Source: Lithodes maja
Taxonomy: Eukaryota; Arthropoda; Malacostraca; Decapoda; Lithodidae
Assembly: GCA_037953745.1 (NCBI GenBank)
Contig: JBAKBP010007689.1
Span: 1 to 64,000, forward strand
Length of the DNA: 64,000 nt
Direction of reading: 5' to 3'
Shown here piece by piece: positions 1-10,739 of this stretch (positions within the stretch are counted from its first letter, which is position 1; each line of letters opens with the position of its first letter). The notes under the pieces were generated by a model. It was not told the DNA's origin. It made no database searches and saw nothing but the letters and a program-made list of their open reading frames with translations. The position numbers were made by a program, and so were the translations under genes.

Positions 1-534
1 GGGAGATTTACGTTTGATAGATTTTTGTTTTTTTTTGTTCCCACGGTATACACAAAATGATGGGGAAATATTATAACATGTTTTTAATTGACATTTGTGT
101 CATTTTTGCTGATTATGAGTTGGTGGAAAAAATGTCTTTAATTCTATCATATCGGAAATGATTCACAGATTATATAGAGACCAAATAACATACACTTTTA
201 AGTGTGTTCAATAGTTTTGCATTATCAATAGGGTGTAGCACAAGGCTTATCAACATTATCACAGTAACGGGGTCGGGGTTGAGGCGGGACGGGGAGGGGA
301 GGGAGTAGGCCTACAGTGGATATACAGGGGATATCCTTTTTTTTTTTTTTTTTTCCATGTTTAATTTATCATATCAATGACAAATACGACCTTTATTATG
401 TTTTCAGGGACAGTACAGCACAACGTGTCCCTCAATAAAAAAAAAAAACACGAAGGCAATTTTCCAGCTACGGACTTTTTCCAGCAACGGACTCGGTCTC
501 CCCCCTATTAGTCCATTAAATCGAGCGTCGACTG
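1..534. mobile_element. Right part of a TA-target DNA transposon
   Basis: Positions 1-240 are nearly the same as 11341-11590, and the right end near 511-534 is a diverged version of the terminal repeat at 11776-11798 (TCCGTTAAATGGAGGG-like). It is followed by TA (535-536). The left part lies outside the window. No coding frame is visible. I read it as a second copy of the non-autonomous element at 10740-11798. Confidence 0.6.
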
Positions 535-820
535 TATTGACTAGTGTGATTCCATTTTCTTGCCGAAAATTAGGGTTGAGGGAAGAGATGCGTGTTGGGA
601 GGGAACAGAGGTAAGGTTAGTCTATGCCCGAGCGCCTGAGGAGACGGAGGTGGAAGAGACCCCTTCGCTCTGGTCTGGGTACACCCCTGGGCATGCGTGA
701 CGTGCTGTCTCCTAGTTTGTGAGTTAGTACAAAGTAAGTGAGTGTTCTGTTTTGTCCTTTGAAGGGGAGATGAGGCAGCATAGGTACATTATTGTGTATG
801 TGTAACGAGCCCTATAGTAG

Positions 821-1248
821 TTGTTGTTGTTGTTGTTGTTCCCCAGGCTGTCTGGCCGAACAGCCCCAAGGTCTCGAGCAAGGCCAAGGCCATAAACGAG
901 CGCCCCCACAAAATCCTCCCTGCTTACCACTAACAAAGCCTGGGTGACCGAAGCCACTCCAAGGCAGGGAGCTGAGGAAGGTGCGGAAACGCCCGGGAAA
1001 CCAAAGCCCCACCCAAGGCCCTGTGCCCCTCAGCAATTATGAAGGGAAAGTTGAGGGGTAAGGGAAAAATGTGACACTTTGGCTCCCAATCTGCCAACTT
1101 CTAGGTTGGCAGTAGGGAGGTCAATCCACGGAAGAGACGCCGCCACTTGAGATCTAGAAGATATATAAGTAAAAGGAACAGTCAGAGTAAGCTATGGGTA
1201 TGGCAGAGATCGCTCAGTTCTCACTCGGATAGACCAGCCCATCACCAC
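821..1248 (-). mobile_element. SINE with AAC-repeat tail (LINE-tail family), copy 1
   Basis: On the minus strand the element runs from a head GTGATGGGCTGGTCTAT through a 400-bp body to a 3' end ...GGCCAGACAGCCTGGGG followed by (AAC)n. Four other copies lie at 16559, 24879, 52950 and 53363. The last 80 bp resemble the 3' end of the I-group LINE. No clear target-site duplication is seen for this copy. Short ORFs inside it are not genes. Confidence 0.8.
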
Positions 1249-1413
1249 ATGACTAGAACCCAATCCTCTCAGCATCAGCTAGGAAAGGCCCTAGAGAGCC
1301 GCCTTTGGCGGGGGGATAGCTCCCCTATTTCAACCCCTTTCGGGGTTGGGCACCCGCCTCTGGAGAGTTATGTACTGTACTGTATGCTGTGTAATTATGC
1401 AGTTTATATATAC

Positions 1414-1414
1414 C

Positions 1415-1452
<38 letters not shown>
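1414..1452. repeat. (TA)n microsatellite at the left Tigger boundary
   Basis: Nearly pure TA dinucleotides end exactly where the Tigger terminal repeat begins. A matching TA tract follows the right end (9131-9198), so the Tigger probably inserted into a TA microsatellite. Confidence 0.9.
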
Positions 1453-1455
<3 letters not shown>

Positions 1456-1803
1456 TCAACCCTCAGCTATCACGCACTTAGCTATCGCGTTCCACAGCTA
1501 TCGCCTGCTCCCCAAAAGCTGTCAGACCATGGCTTTCACGCCTATGAGCTGGCTATCACGCACCAAATGTGGCCAAAAATACAACAAAATTGGAAATTCC
1601 CGGGCTTGGGAATTCCCAGGCGGGCGGCAAGCATACGTTTACGATACTCGCTCCCTGATTGGGCGTGACTCATGGGAAGCAAGCGCTGTGATTGGCCGCC
1701 ACCCATCCTCCTACCCTCCTGCCATACTTACAATTTCTCAGTCTTACTTGTACCCCCATTGTTGTCTGGTGAAAGCTGTGAAGTGTTTTTATACCTGTGA
1801 ACA

Positions 1804-3489
1804 ATGGCTACTAACCCACCCCAACGGCCACCGAATCCCCCTACCTTCGCTCAGCGTAATGTGACCGCACCAAATCGAGACATTAAGAAGAGAAAGAACC
1901 TTACGTATGCTCAGAAACAGGAAATTGTGGCCTTAATAGGCAAAGGTGAAACAAAAAGGAGTGTGGCAAAGAAGTTTGGAGTGAATGAATCGACAGTGAG
2001 GGGGATTTATCAAAAGCGCGAAAACATAAAGAGTCACATGAAACTTGCCCCATCAATTGCTGCATCGAATGCCTTTCGAAGTTCTAATAAAGTGCTACTT
2101 AAGACGGAACAAGTGTTGGGGCGATACTTGAATAAGCAGGCAAAGCGGAACTTGCCCGTGGACACACGTGAGATTACGGTCACAGCCAAGGAGATTTATC
2201 AAAGTGTGGCTCGTAAGCTTGGTGTGGATAACCCCCAATCATTTCAGGCTTCCAAAGGGTGGGTTAGCAAGTTCATGAGCCGCCATACAATTAAGAGTGT
2301 TAAAGTATCGGGTGAGGCGGCTAGTGGGGACAGGCCTGCCGCTCGTGCATATCCAGAGGCCCTGAAAAAACATCATAGAAGCGGGACAATACACTCCAGA
2401 CCAAATATTTAACATGGACGAAACAAACTTCTATTGGAAGACAATGCCCAAACGTACATTTATCACCAACAAGTCAGCCAAAATTAGGGGTAGAAAGGCG
2501 ATAAAAGAACGCTTCACCCTGCTCTTCGCCATGAATGCTTCAGGTAGCTGCTGCTTGAAACCTACCATCATTCATCGTGCCAAGAGGCCTAGGGCTTACA
2601 AGGGGCATGATATGAACAACCTAAATGTCCACTGGCTATCTTCCAAGAAAGGATACATGTCTGCCAAGCTCTCCCTGGACTGGTTTAAGGAAGCATTCGT
2701 CGCGGAAGTTAAGGAGTACTGCAAGGCCAAGAACGTTAGATTTAACATTCTACTCCTGCTGGATAATGCCCCTGGCCATTCACCCCTTATGAGGACGGAG
2801 AACCCTAACGTGAAAGTGGAATTCTTGCCTCCCAACACAACCTCCCTAATCCAGCCCCTCGACCAGGAGGTGATTGCGGTAGTGAAGGCTGCATATTCTC
2901 GACGGCAGTTTCGTCAGATGCGGCAGGCAACACAAGCCAATCAACTTATTCAGCAGTTGGTGGATAGTGAGGATGAAGGAGAGGACGAGGAAGCTGAAGC
3001 AAATACCGAATCTGAAAAAAAAGTGATTCGGTATTGGAAGAATTACAATGTCAAAAAGGCAATAGACTTGGTGGTAGATTGCTGGAAGAATGTAACCCCG
3101 GCTACAATCAACCATGCATGGCGCAACATTTTGGAGGGTCTACCAGAGGACAGGCAGGTAATAGTGGCAGGTGAGCTGCAGTCAGTGGATGCAGAGTTAG
3201 AGGCAGCAGCAGAGGAGGCAAGAGGGATCGCTGGCCGTGGTTTTGCAGAGACAACTGGCGAGGATATCAGGGAAATGTTGAGGCCAGCAAATGTTACAGC
3301 AGAAGACCTACTCCAGGAGGACGAAGAAGGACAGGAGGATAGTGCAGAAGATGAAGAGAATGTTGAAACACAAATGGACGGCATTCCCATGAGCGACATA
3401 AAACTCCTCATAGAGTTAGGTAGACAGATGCGGCATATTATTGAGCAAGATTCAAACGTGAACAGTGAAACAAGGACATCCTTACTTAA
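1804..3489 (+). pseudogene. Tigger/pogo transposase, N-terminal and catalytic part
   Basis: The transposase would bind the element ends and cut and rejoin DNA in the nucleus. The first frame (1804-2412) has a CENP-B-type helix-turn-helix (KKRKNLTYAQKQEIV... at about residues 29-75) and a second CENP-B/Tc5-like binding domain (about 98-185). The second frame (from 2414) has the catalytic acidic residues: MDETNFYW, LLLLDNAPGHS and IQPLDQEV, with 32 residues between the last two aspartates. An extra base in the A-run near 2365-2371 breaks the frame; skipping it restores IIEAGQYTPDQIFNMDETN. The frame then runs into piggyBac sequence at 3490, so the last residues of the apparent ORF (to 3583) are not Tigger. 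Inactive as it stands. Confidence 0.92.
3486..3489. other. piggyBac TTAA target duplication, left
   Basis: The TTAA here and at 8524-8527 flank the piggyBac element. Collapsing the two copies rejoins the Tigger frame as TSLLNQVLAGYEDRY, a natural C-terminal continuation. Confidence 0.92.
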
Positions 3490-3682
3490 CCCCTCCAACC
3501 CGGATGACCTCATATACGCCCATAACATACTCGGCCCGCGCAACCCGGATGGCCTCATGTACGCCCCTTGCTTTCGTGCTTGATTTTCGAAAGCCGCGCG
3601 CACATTTTGTGATGATTGGGCGGTAGGTGGCGCCACCCGGCGTCAACGACGCCACAACAACAGTATCTACCCCGACGCCATC

Positions 3683-6598
3683 ATGGACAGTACACCAAAT
3701 AGTGATTCCGCCGTGTCCGACATCGTGCTTCCTACGACGCCCTTGATAGTGCGTCGTGCCTTACCCCGACGCCATCGCCTAAATGTGTTATCTCCCGGAG
3801 GTATTGAGACGACTTTGAGACTTTATGAGAAAGCTGATGCCAAGCATAAGATTGATGAAGAAGTGAGTGACCACTCGAGTAATTATAAGTCGAGTGATTA
3901 TGGCCATGAGAGTGATAAAGAACAATTCCTGGGATTTGCGAAAGAATTTGAGAGTGATGAGAGTGATGAAGGTGATGTACGTGATGTACCAGTTGTTGAG
4001 GAAGCTGGTTTACCTCAAGAAAGTGAACTTGCGAGAGTGAGTGAGTGGGAGAGTTCAAGGTCACAAACAAAATTTCGCATAAGTGACACGACTCCAAGCC
4101 CTTCCCCAGGTAAATCGCCTTTCAAGCTGCATTTCTACAAGTTAAAAATACTTGAAAAGGCGGCCGCGGCAGCTAGGGAACAAGCTAAAATAGTTGGTGA
4201 GGATGAGGCTGTGAGTGAGGGTCAGCGTGGTGACCCTTCTCGACCGCCATTGTCTCCCTTATCTACCCACGCCACCCAAGATGACCCGGATGCCCCGCAT
4301 TCTTCCCCACCACCCCCACCATTGCCAAGGGTTGAGGACCCCCCACTTTCGGCCTATTTGCCTCCTAGGTCCCCCGACAGGAGACATACTGCTGCCGAAA
4401 AGGGGAAAGGTAGAAAATATACCAAGAAAATGAAGAAAAGTAAGAGAGTTTTGTTTGAGGCTCCCGCGGCGGCGTCCACCCCTGCCGGCCCCAGCCATAC
4501 GTCCCCGCAACTTTCCCCACGGTCCTCCCCACCTCTCCCGCCTTCAACATGTCTTCCTGCAGAAGTATTTGAGGTCGCCACCCCAATACCTGGGCCTAGT
4601 GAAACGGAATCATTGCTTTCTGTGACTCGTCGCAGGCCAAGGAGCCCGGGACCTCTGGAGGACACAGCCTCACCTGTCACTCCTTCCCCACCTCGCCCAC
4701 CCGCACGCCGCCCACGCATCACTGGTTCCCCGCCAGATTATGTGGGGGCCACTGATGATGAAGGGCACCGCTCTGAAGACTCTGGCCATGATTACATAGG
4801 TCCACCGTCAGGGCAAGATGACCACTCTGACGATGACGATGACTATATGGACATCGACGACCCTCGACCCACCCGCTTGGCCCGGCTTCGTGCTGCCCGT
4901 CTTTCTGCCCGCCGCCCTGGCCGCCGCCCTGACCGACGCCCTCGCCGCCGCCCTAGGGCGCGCGCCTCCCGAGTTGGCCGTGGGCGTACTGGGCTACCAG
5001 TTGGAGCTCCTCGTCAGCGTAAACAAGACCCATTCTACGTTTTTCAATGGCAGGACGTAGTTGATGGGGATGGATACAACCCTGATGTGCCACCTTTTGA
5101 TGAGGCACTGGAGGGTTCAGGCATTACCCCCAATTTTCCTGCAGGCCCCAATGCTCCACCACACCAACTATTTGAGGCATTCTTTGATGAGGAGGTGGTA
5201 GGCTATGTTGTCAAAGAGACAAACAAGCAGCACCAATTCCAGGTACACTTTTTGGGCAAGGTGACCAAGGGCCATATGAGGAAGTGGACCCCAGTGACTC
5301 ATCAAGAATTCATGGTGTTCCTGGCACTCACCATGCTAATGCCTCATGTCAGGAAGCATAGGTTGCCTGACTATTGGATCACCAATGATCTGATTTCAAC
5401 CCCTGCCTTCGGGAAATATATGGCTCGCGACCGGTACCTTGATATCCTCGCAGCGCTCCATCTTGTCACCAACACCGACGTCCACCGCCCAGACAAGCTG
5501 TGGAAGATTAGGACGTTGTATGAGATGATGCGAGACCGCTTCACCTCCTACTTCAAGCCCTTCCGCAAGGTCGTCATTGACGAGTCTCTTGTGCTGTTCC
5601 GGGGAAAACTCAGCTTCCGGCAGTACATCCCCTCCAAAAGACATCGCTTTGGCATAAAATTCTTTGTGCTGTGCGACTGCACAACTGGCTATGTCCTGGA
5701 CTTCCTGGTGTACAGCGGGAAGGAAGGGGACGTGCTTGTGGACCCCCTCATTGGATTTGGCGGAGCAGTGGTGCAAGCCATGATGGACCGCTACTTCCAT
5801 AAAAATCACGTCCTCTACACGGACAACTATTACACGTCCCCCACTCTCTCACAGTACCTGCATGAGCGCAAGACAGGGACTGTAGGCACAGTACGAGGGA
5901 AAAGGAAGGGCATGCCAACTTTCCCTGCAAAGACCAAAAAAGGTGATGTCTTCAGGAAGAAGTCGGGGCCCATTCTGGCTATCCACTGGCACGACCAGCG
6001 GAAGGTCAACCTCCTGACCACCATCCACAAGGGGGAAATGGTGGAGACTGGCAAGGTGGATCGCCGCACCCAGGCCAGGGTGACCAAGCCCGATACTGTC
6101 CTGGACTACAATGTCAACATGAGGCTGGTGGACAAGTCCGACATGCAGATAGGCTTCATTGACTGCCTGCGTACCTCGTGCAGATGGTACAAAAAGTTCT
6201 TTCTGCATATGGTGGACATGTCAATTCTGAATGCCTATAATATATACAGGCTTCGGAATGAGAACCCACCCCTGAAGTTCAACAGCCTGCGGAGGTTCCA
6301 AAAGCAGGTGTTGACGGGGCTCCTGGAGAAGTATGCTACGCCACAGAGGGCAGTGGCACATCCTGGGCCCGCCGTTATCGACCGCTTGCAGTCTGCTCCA
6401 TACCTGCTTAGGCACCAGCTTGGTTACTTTCCTCAGAATGCAGCAGGAAGAACAAATCAGAAGCGGTGCCATGTCTGCTACCACAGCAGGGTGAGGCCGC
6501 ACCCAGGTAAAAAGTCAACCACGGAGTGTGTGGAGTGCAAGGTGGCACTCTGTGCTGTAGGGTGCTTCGCTGCTTACCACACCAAGCAGGAGTTCTAA
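3683..6598 (+). CDS. piggyBac transposase, 971 codons, intact
   Basis: It should cut and paste the element at TTAA sites in the nucleus. Residues 1 to about 440 are a low-complexity, acidic, proline- and arginine-rich region, including an RRP-repeat basic stretch near residues 410-430. The DDE-type core follows from about 450. The family aspartates are present: D633 (VVIDESL), D714 (YTDNYYTS) and D817 (MRLVDKSD). Their spacing of 81 and 103 is close to the 78 and 101 of the moth enzyme. The C-terminus (about 928-967) is a cysteine-rich finger with CHVC, CVEC and CAVGC. There is no stop or frameshift. The start is the first ATG after the left end. It is longer than usual (about 600) because of the N-terminal extension. 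Could be active, or simply young. Confidence 0.93.
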   Translation: MDSTPNSDSAVSDIVLPTTPLIVRRALPRRHRLNVLSPGGIETTLRLYEKADAKHKIDEEVSDHSSNYKSSDYGHESDKEQFLGFAKEFESDESDEGDVRDVPVVEEAGLPQESELARVSEWESSRSQTKFRISDTTPSPSPGKSPFKLHFYKLKILEKAAAAAREQAKIVGEDEAVSEGQRGDPSRPPLSPLSTHATQDDPDAPHSSPPPPPLPRVEDPPLSAYLPPRSPDRRHTAAEKGKGRKYTKKMKKSKRVLFEAPAAASTPAGPSHTSPQLSPRSSPPLPPSTCLPAEVFEVATPIPGPSETESLLSVTRRRPRSPGPLEDTASPVTPSPPRPPARRPRITGSPPDYVGATDDEGHRSEDSGHDYIGPPSGQDDHSDDDDDYMDIDDPRPTRLARLRAARLSARRPGRRPDRRPRRRPRARASRVGRGRTGLPVGAPRQRKQDPFYVFQWQDVVDGDGYNPDVPPFDEALEGSGITPNFPAGPNAPPHQLFEAFFDEEVVGYVVKETNKQHQFQVHFLGKVTKGHMRKWTPVTHQEFMVFLALTMLMPHVRKHRLPDYWITNDLISTPAFGKYMARDRYLDILAALHLVTNTDVHRPDKLWKIRTLYEMMRDRFTSYFKPFRKVVIDESLVLFRGKLSFRQYIPSKRHRFGIKFFVLCDCTTGYVLDFLVYSGKEGDVLVDPLIGFGGAVVQAMMDRYFHKNHVLYTDNYYTSPTLSQYLHERKTGTVGTVRGKRKGMPTFPAKTKKGDVFRKKSGPILAIHWHDQRKVNLLTTIHKGEMVETGKVDRRTQARVTKPDTVLDYNVNMRLVDKSDMQIGFIDCLRTSCRWYKKFFLHMVDMSILNAYNIYRLRNENPPLKFNSLRRFQKQVLTGLLEKYATPQRAVAHPGPAVIDRLQSAPYLLRHQLGYFPQNAAGRTNQKRCHVCYHSRVRPHPGKKSTTECVECKVALCAVGCFAAYHTKQEF

Positions 6599-6870
6599 TA
6601 ATCATACTGAAATTGCCCAATAAAATGACAATATGTACACTATAATTATATATAGGCAAAAAGTGGAAGAAAACCAATGTATTATAATAAAAAAGTCAAG
6701 TATTATGAGAAAATTGATACAAATACAATTCCACCATAATAATATGTGAAAGTGACACATATGTATATACCAAGTGACATTCATATGATTAGAACCTATA
6801 GAAATATATAAATCAGTGAAAAAAGACACAATAAATTGTATATAAAACGTTTACAAATCATATAACTAAG

Positions 6871-8110
6871 TGAAAGTGACACAAGACCTAAGATTTGATG
6901 GCCAAAGTATAATAAACACCTGTGATAATGAATAATCAGTGCCTAATACAACAATAACCTACCTCAATTACTAATAAAATGTACGGTATCGAGTGAAAAT
7001 GAGCATTATCAGTGACAGTGACACTCTCTAAAGCATATTTGTCAAAGTGAAAGTGACACAAGACCTAAGATTTGATGGCCAAAGTATAATAAACACCTGT
7101 GATAACGAATAATCAGTGCCTAATACAACAATAACCTACCTCAATTACTAATAAAATGTACGGTATCGAGTGAAAATGAGCATTATCAGTGACAGTGACA
7201 CTCTCTAAAGCATATTTGTCAAAGTGAAAGTGACACAAGACTTAAGATTTGATGGCCAAAGTTGTTGTTGTTGTTGTTGTTCCCTAAGCTGCCTGGCCGA
7301 ACAGCCCCGAGTCCCTGAGGAAGGCCACGGCCACGATCGGGCTTTCCCACAGAGCTCTCATTGAGTGTAGGTTGTGTTGTTGGCGTAAGTGGTTGTGTGA
7401 AATGCAGTCTTCTATGATGTGTTTAATGGTATGGGGTGCTGTGTTACATCCCGGGCAGGCGTCGACAACGGAGTCATCCAGTCTCTTCTGATAGCTCAGG
7501 AGAGCTGGATGGTGTCCGCATCTCAGCCTGGCCAGGTGGACTCTGTCCTCGCGAGGGAGGGAGGATTCGGAAGGATGGATTTCGGGAGGTCGTGCATGCA
7601 GCTGCGTGTTGTCTGTGAGTGAGTGGATGGATTGGCGAGAGATATGAGTATGGATGTGCTTCTGGAAGTTGGTTCGGGGTGGGCAGGGAGGGAGAGAGGA
7701 CAATAATTGTGTGTGATACCGTGTGCTGGGTGTTGTTTTGATATTTCTTGGTGTCTGTGGGTGTGTTGCCATGTAGTTTAGTGGGTGGTCTTGGTTCGTG
7801 GAGGCTGCTGCCAGGAATTGAGTGCCTCTCATGTCCAGATGGTCTTTGACTTTGAGGATTTTGGTTTCTTGATGTAGATGATCTGTGGGTGCAGTAGCTG
7901 TGCAGCCTGTAATGATCTTCAGGGCTTTGTTTTGAATCGTCTGTAAGGTCTTATGATGTGTTTCAGCTAGGTTAGAAGCCCAGGCTGGGCTTAAGTATAA
8001 TAAACACCTGTGATAACGAATAATAAGTGCCTAATACAACAATAACCTACCTCAATTACTAATAAAATGTACGGTATCGAGTGAAAATTACCAATATCAG
8101 TGAAATTGAT
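6871..8110. repeat. 177-bp tandem repeat, about three units, inside piggyBac
   Basis: Units start with TGAAAGTGACACAAGA at 6871, 7048 and 7225, so the period is 177 bp. The third unit is split by the LINE at 7263-7992 and resumes at 7993 with AAGTATAATAAACACC. The units are nearly identical, which suggests recent amplification. Confidence 0.9.
7263..7992 (-). mobile_element. I-group LINE (550-aa family), 5'-truncated copy 1
   Basis: It encodes the C-terminal part of the reverse-transcriptase protein seen in full at 18744-20515, with the Cys/His knuckle CPGCNTAPHTIKHIIEDC and the end ...GLFGQAA. The 3' end carries (AAC)n. AAGT at 7259-7262 and 7993-7996 is a short target duplication within the 177-bp repeat. 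Confidence 0.88.
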
Positions 8111-8523
8111 ACCCTAATAAACATATTTTATATAATTGGCCTCAAAATAACTAGAAAATATCAAAACAAACATCACATTCTCAATATCAAACACTAAAAT
8201 CGTCTAAGGGAGATAAATACTTTGGCGCGGCGAGCGGCTAGGTGCGTCGTAGCCAGGGCGGGCCGACGCTTTCGGACGCGTGAGGAAATTCCCGCATAAA
8301 AAAGCACTCGTCTTCCCGCGCTCACCATTATGCAACCAGAGGGGCTAGAGACCTCTACTAAACGCCATTCGACAGAGGAAGGTTTGTGGAACATTATTTT
8401 TTTTTATTCACAACATTACATGCAATATTCATTCTTTTACAGAGTAGTTAACATAGGTAAAAAATCCTCAAAACCCCCGGTACAGGAGTACAGTCATAAG
8501 CTATAGCCCCCGGGGCTGGAGGG

Positions 8524-8823
8524 TTAATCAGGTCTTGGCAGGTTATGAGGATAGGTACCATGCCCATATCAACTCTCTCCAGCAACGCCAGATCAGACTT
8601 CTTTTGTGGTCGGCCAGGCCCCTCCGACCACCCTCAACCGGGCCCCTCCGGTGAGCCTCGACCGGGCCCCTCCGGTGAGCCTCGACCACGGCAACAAATC
8701 GATGAACAGCCTTTACTTACGGCACTTGAATTGGATACAGTGGATGATGACACTTCAGAATTTGAAGGATTTGATGTTGAAGGGATACTGAACGAGATAG
8801 AGCAACGTAGGAGTGGCCAATAA
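8524..8823 (+). pseudogene. Tigger transposase, C-terminal part beyond the piggyBac insert
   Basis: Right after the second TTAA the frame reads NQVLAGYEDRYHAHINSL, continuing the Tigger protein cut at 3489. A frameshift near 8590 then moves the frame to one reading DFFCGRPGPS, an acidic tail and a stop at 8821. A 24-bp direct repeat (GGGCCCCTCCGGTGAGCCTC type) lies at 8640-8690. The ATG at 8545 is not a real start; the piece is the tail of a longer protein. Confidence 0.8.
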
Positions 8824-9130
8824 TTCGCCACCCCTAGCCTCGGAACCCAACCCACCTAAATCCTTCAACACACCTAAAAAGGTAAATGTGATGGTGTAAT
8901 ATGTTCTTATATTTACTTTTATAATGTTTCTTATAATTATTTTTATGTTATGTTAGTGTTCAGTGGAAATTATTAGGTAAAAATCGCAAAATACGAAAAA
9001 TAGTTGTCAAATTTGGCACCCAGGCACCAATTAGAATTATTCCCATTAGTTCATCAGTATGGCTATCGCGGTTACGGCTACCGCGCGGCTATAGCTGCAC
9101 CAATTACGAGTGATAGCTGAGGGTTGAGTG

Positions 9131-9145
9131 TATATATATATATGA

Positions 9146-9198
<53 letters not shown>
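9131..9198. repeat. (TA)n microsatellite between two TA-target transposons
   Basis: TA repeats with one GAGTG interruption fill the space between the Tigger right end and the next element. Confidence 0.9.
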
Positions 9199-9201
<3 letters not shown>

Positions 9202-10735
9202 TAAAAGTCCGTTAATCCGACGACCGATGATTCGAATCTCCCAATAGTCCGAATTTTTCAATTTGAGGCCAAATCCGAATTCTCCCGATGGTCCGAATTT
9301 CAAGAAGTCCCAAAGTCCCCTTTTTGAGGCATTAGGCCACTCAAATGACACATAATGGAGCACACACATATCATATGTTCATGAATTCACTTTAAAAGTT
9401 AACCATTGTCATTGTAGCCTATTACCTACTTCAAAACATTCAGATTAATGGTCAAAGGAAGCTACTGATATAAACGTAAACACCTTCTTCTTCTTCTTCT
9501 TCCACATCGTCTGCTAGAGAGTTTGTTTTGCTCTTGAACGCATCCTTGGGACGCTCCGATGCGCTACTGGCTTGCACCGCATTTTCTGCAAGCGCATTCA
9601 GCCTTGAGCTTGAAAATGCACCTTTGGATGTTTTTTTTTTTTTTTTTTTTTTTTTCTATATTCCAACTTACTTCCTCTCGGGCATAGGCTGAGAGCCTTA
9701 ACATTCACCGCTTTACAATGAACAGTGAAGCCTGTGAGGTCTTGTTCCAGTCTAGGGAGTGAGACATGTGAAGCACGTAGAGTACAACGAGCACCTGCCA
9801 TCTTGCCTTCACATGAGGCACGGTGCTCACTCATGGCCCGAAACGACCCCATCTCTGAAGCCACCTCGTTCCCGTGCGTCACTGTCTCACCCCCTACACT
9901 CAGACTCTCACACTTACACACACACACAACGCCACCTGTTGAGAAGATAACTCACCAGGCATTGCACCCCAATAGCATATTTTGAATATGGGAATATTCA
10001 TACAGTGCTATTTAATCAGGGAACAATGAGGGTATTTTATTGACGTTTCGGTGGGCTTGTGGTAATGCACTGATACCAGGTACAGCACAAATTCCATCCC
10101 AATAATATCTTCCCATTGATACATCGGGATTTGAACCCGGGACCTTTGGATTACCAGGCCAGTGGCAAGACCACTCCACCACACCTCCCCTTTGTATGTA
10201 TTAGCATGTATTAGCCTTGAGCTTGAAAACGCACCTTTGGACGTTCCGATACGCTACTATTTATAGTTCAGTGATCGGAGCGTCCCAAGGGTGCTTTCAA
10301 GACAACAAGACAAGGGTGCTTTCAATACAATATAATATAACAGAGCACATCACAAAAGGAAAATCACAAAAGGAAAATTACAAGAACTTCTCAGGGAGGT
10401 GCCGTTGTTAAGGCATTACTTCCCGAACCACATCTGATCTTAAAGAGCAAGACAAACTTGCTAGTAGACGGAAGAAGAAGAAGACGTTTATATCAGCAGA
10501 TTCCTTTGACCATTAATCTGAATGTTTTGAAGTAGGTAATAGGCTACAATGACAATGGTAAACTTTTGAAGTGATTTCATGAACATATGAGACACCATTG
10601 TGTCATTTGGGTGGCCTAATGTCTCGATGTTTTCGTCATACACAGGTTCATAGGGGTAAAGTCCGATAATCCGAAAAATCCACTAATCCGAACGAGGGCC
10701 GGTCCCCTGCCCTTCGGATTAACGGAAGTTTACTG
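9199..10735. mobile_element. Fold-back, TA-target DNA transposon (non-autonomous)
   Basis: The ends are CAGTAAAAGTCCGTTAATCC at 9199 and a near-complement ending at 10735, each beside TA. The arms are long: 9380-9510 (plus strand) is the complement of 10480-10610, including the region that reads ATGGTCAAAGGAAGC on the left. The centre is occupied by a tRNA-derived SINE (9631-10190). No transposase frame is present, so it would depend on an enzyme from elsewhere. Confidence 0.85.
9631..10190 (-). mobile_element. tRNA-derived SINE with poly(A) tail, copy 1
   Basis: On the minus strand it starts with a tRNA-like head (10126-10190) carrying an A box (GTGGTGGAGTGGTC) and a B box (GGGTTCAAATCC), then a 490-bp body, then a poly(A) tail (T-run at 9631-9655). 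A second copy lies at 54486-55042. It is flanked by an unusually long near-repeat (9601-9630 and 10213-10242). ORFs inside it are not genes. Confidence 0.85.
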
Positions 10736-10739
10736 TATA

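Larger units (their letters stand above)
3490..8523 (+). mobile_element. piggyBac element, apparently complete, nested in Tigger
   Basis: It is bounded by TTAA duplications and short inverted ends: CCCCTCCAACCCGG at the left and the complement of CCCTCCAGCCCCGG at the right. A subterminal motif, ACCCGGATGRCCTCATRTAC, occurs twice at the left end (near 3498 and 3543) and may be bound by the transposase. It holds one long intact ORF, a 177-bp tandem repeat downstream, and a later LINE insertion at 7263-7992. Two 480-bp MITEs (38488 and 60091) have the same kind of ends. Confidence 0.93.
1453..9130 (+). mobile_element. Tigger/pogo-type DNA transposon, split by a piggyBac element
   Basis: The ends are inverted repeats: CACTCAACCCTCAGCTATCA at 1453 and its complement ending at 9130, each next to a TA dinucleotide, the target duplication of Tc1/mariner/pogo elements. 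Subterminal AGCTATCGCG motifs recur inside both ends. The element carries a two-piece transposase pseudogene (1804-3485 and 8528-8823). Its coding part is separated by a nested piggyBac element (3490-8523). Without that insert the Tigger would be about 2.6 kb, a normal size for the family. Confidence 0.9.

Noticed and set aside
724..1036. Short ORFs ending in poly-Asn or poly-Gln
   Set aside because: They run through the AAC tail of a SINE; the same peptides recur at every SINE copy.
3043..3636. 197-codon minus-strand ORF opposite the Tigger transposase
   Set aside because: Antisense shadow of the acidic Tigger C-terminal region that also crosses the piggyBac boundary.
10126..10190. Possible tRNA gene
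   Set aside because: It is the head of a SINE present in two copies with the same downstream body; the anticodon arm pairs poorly.
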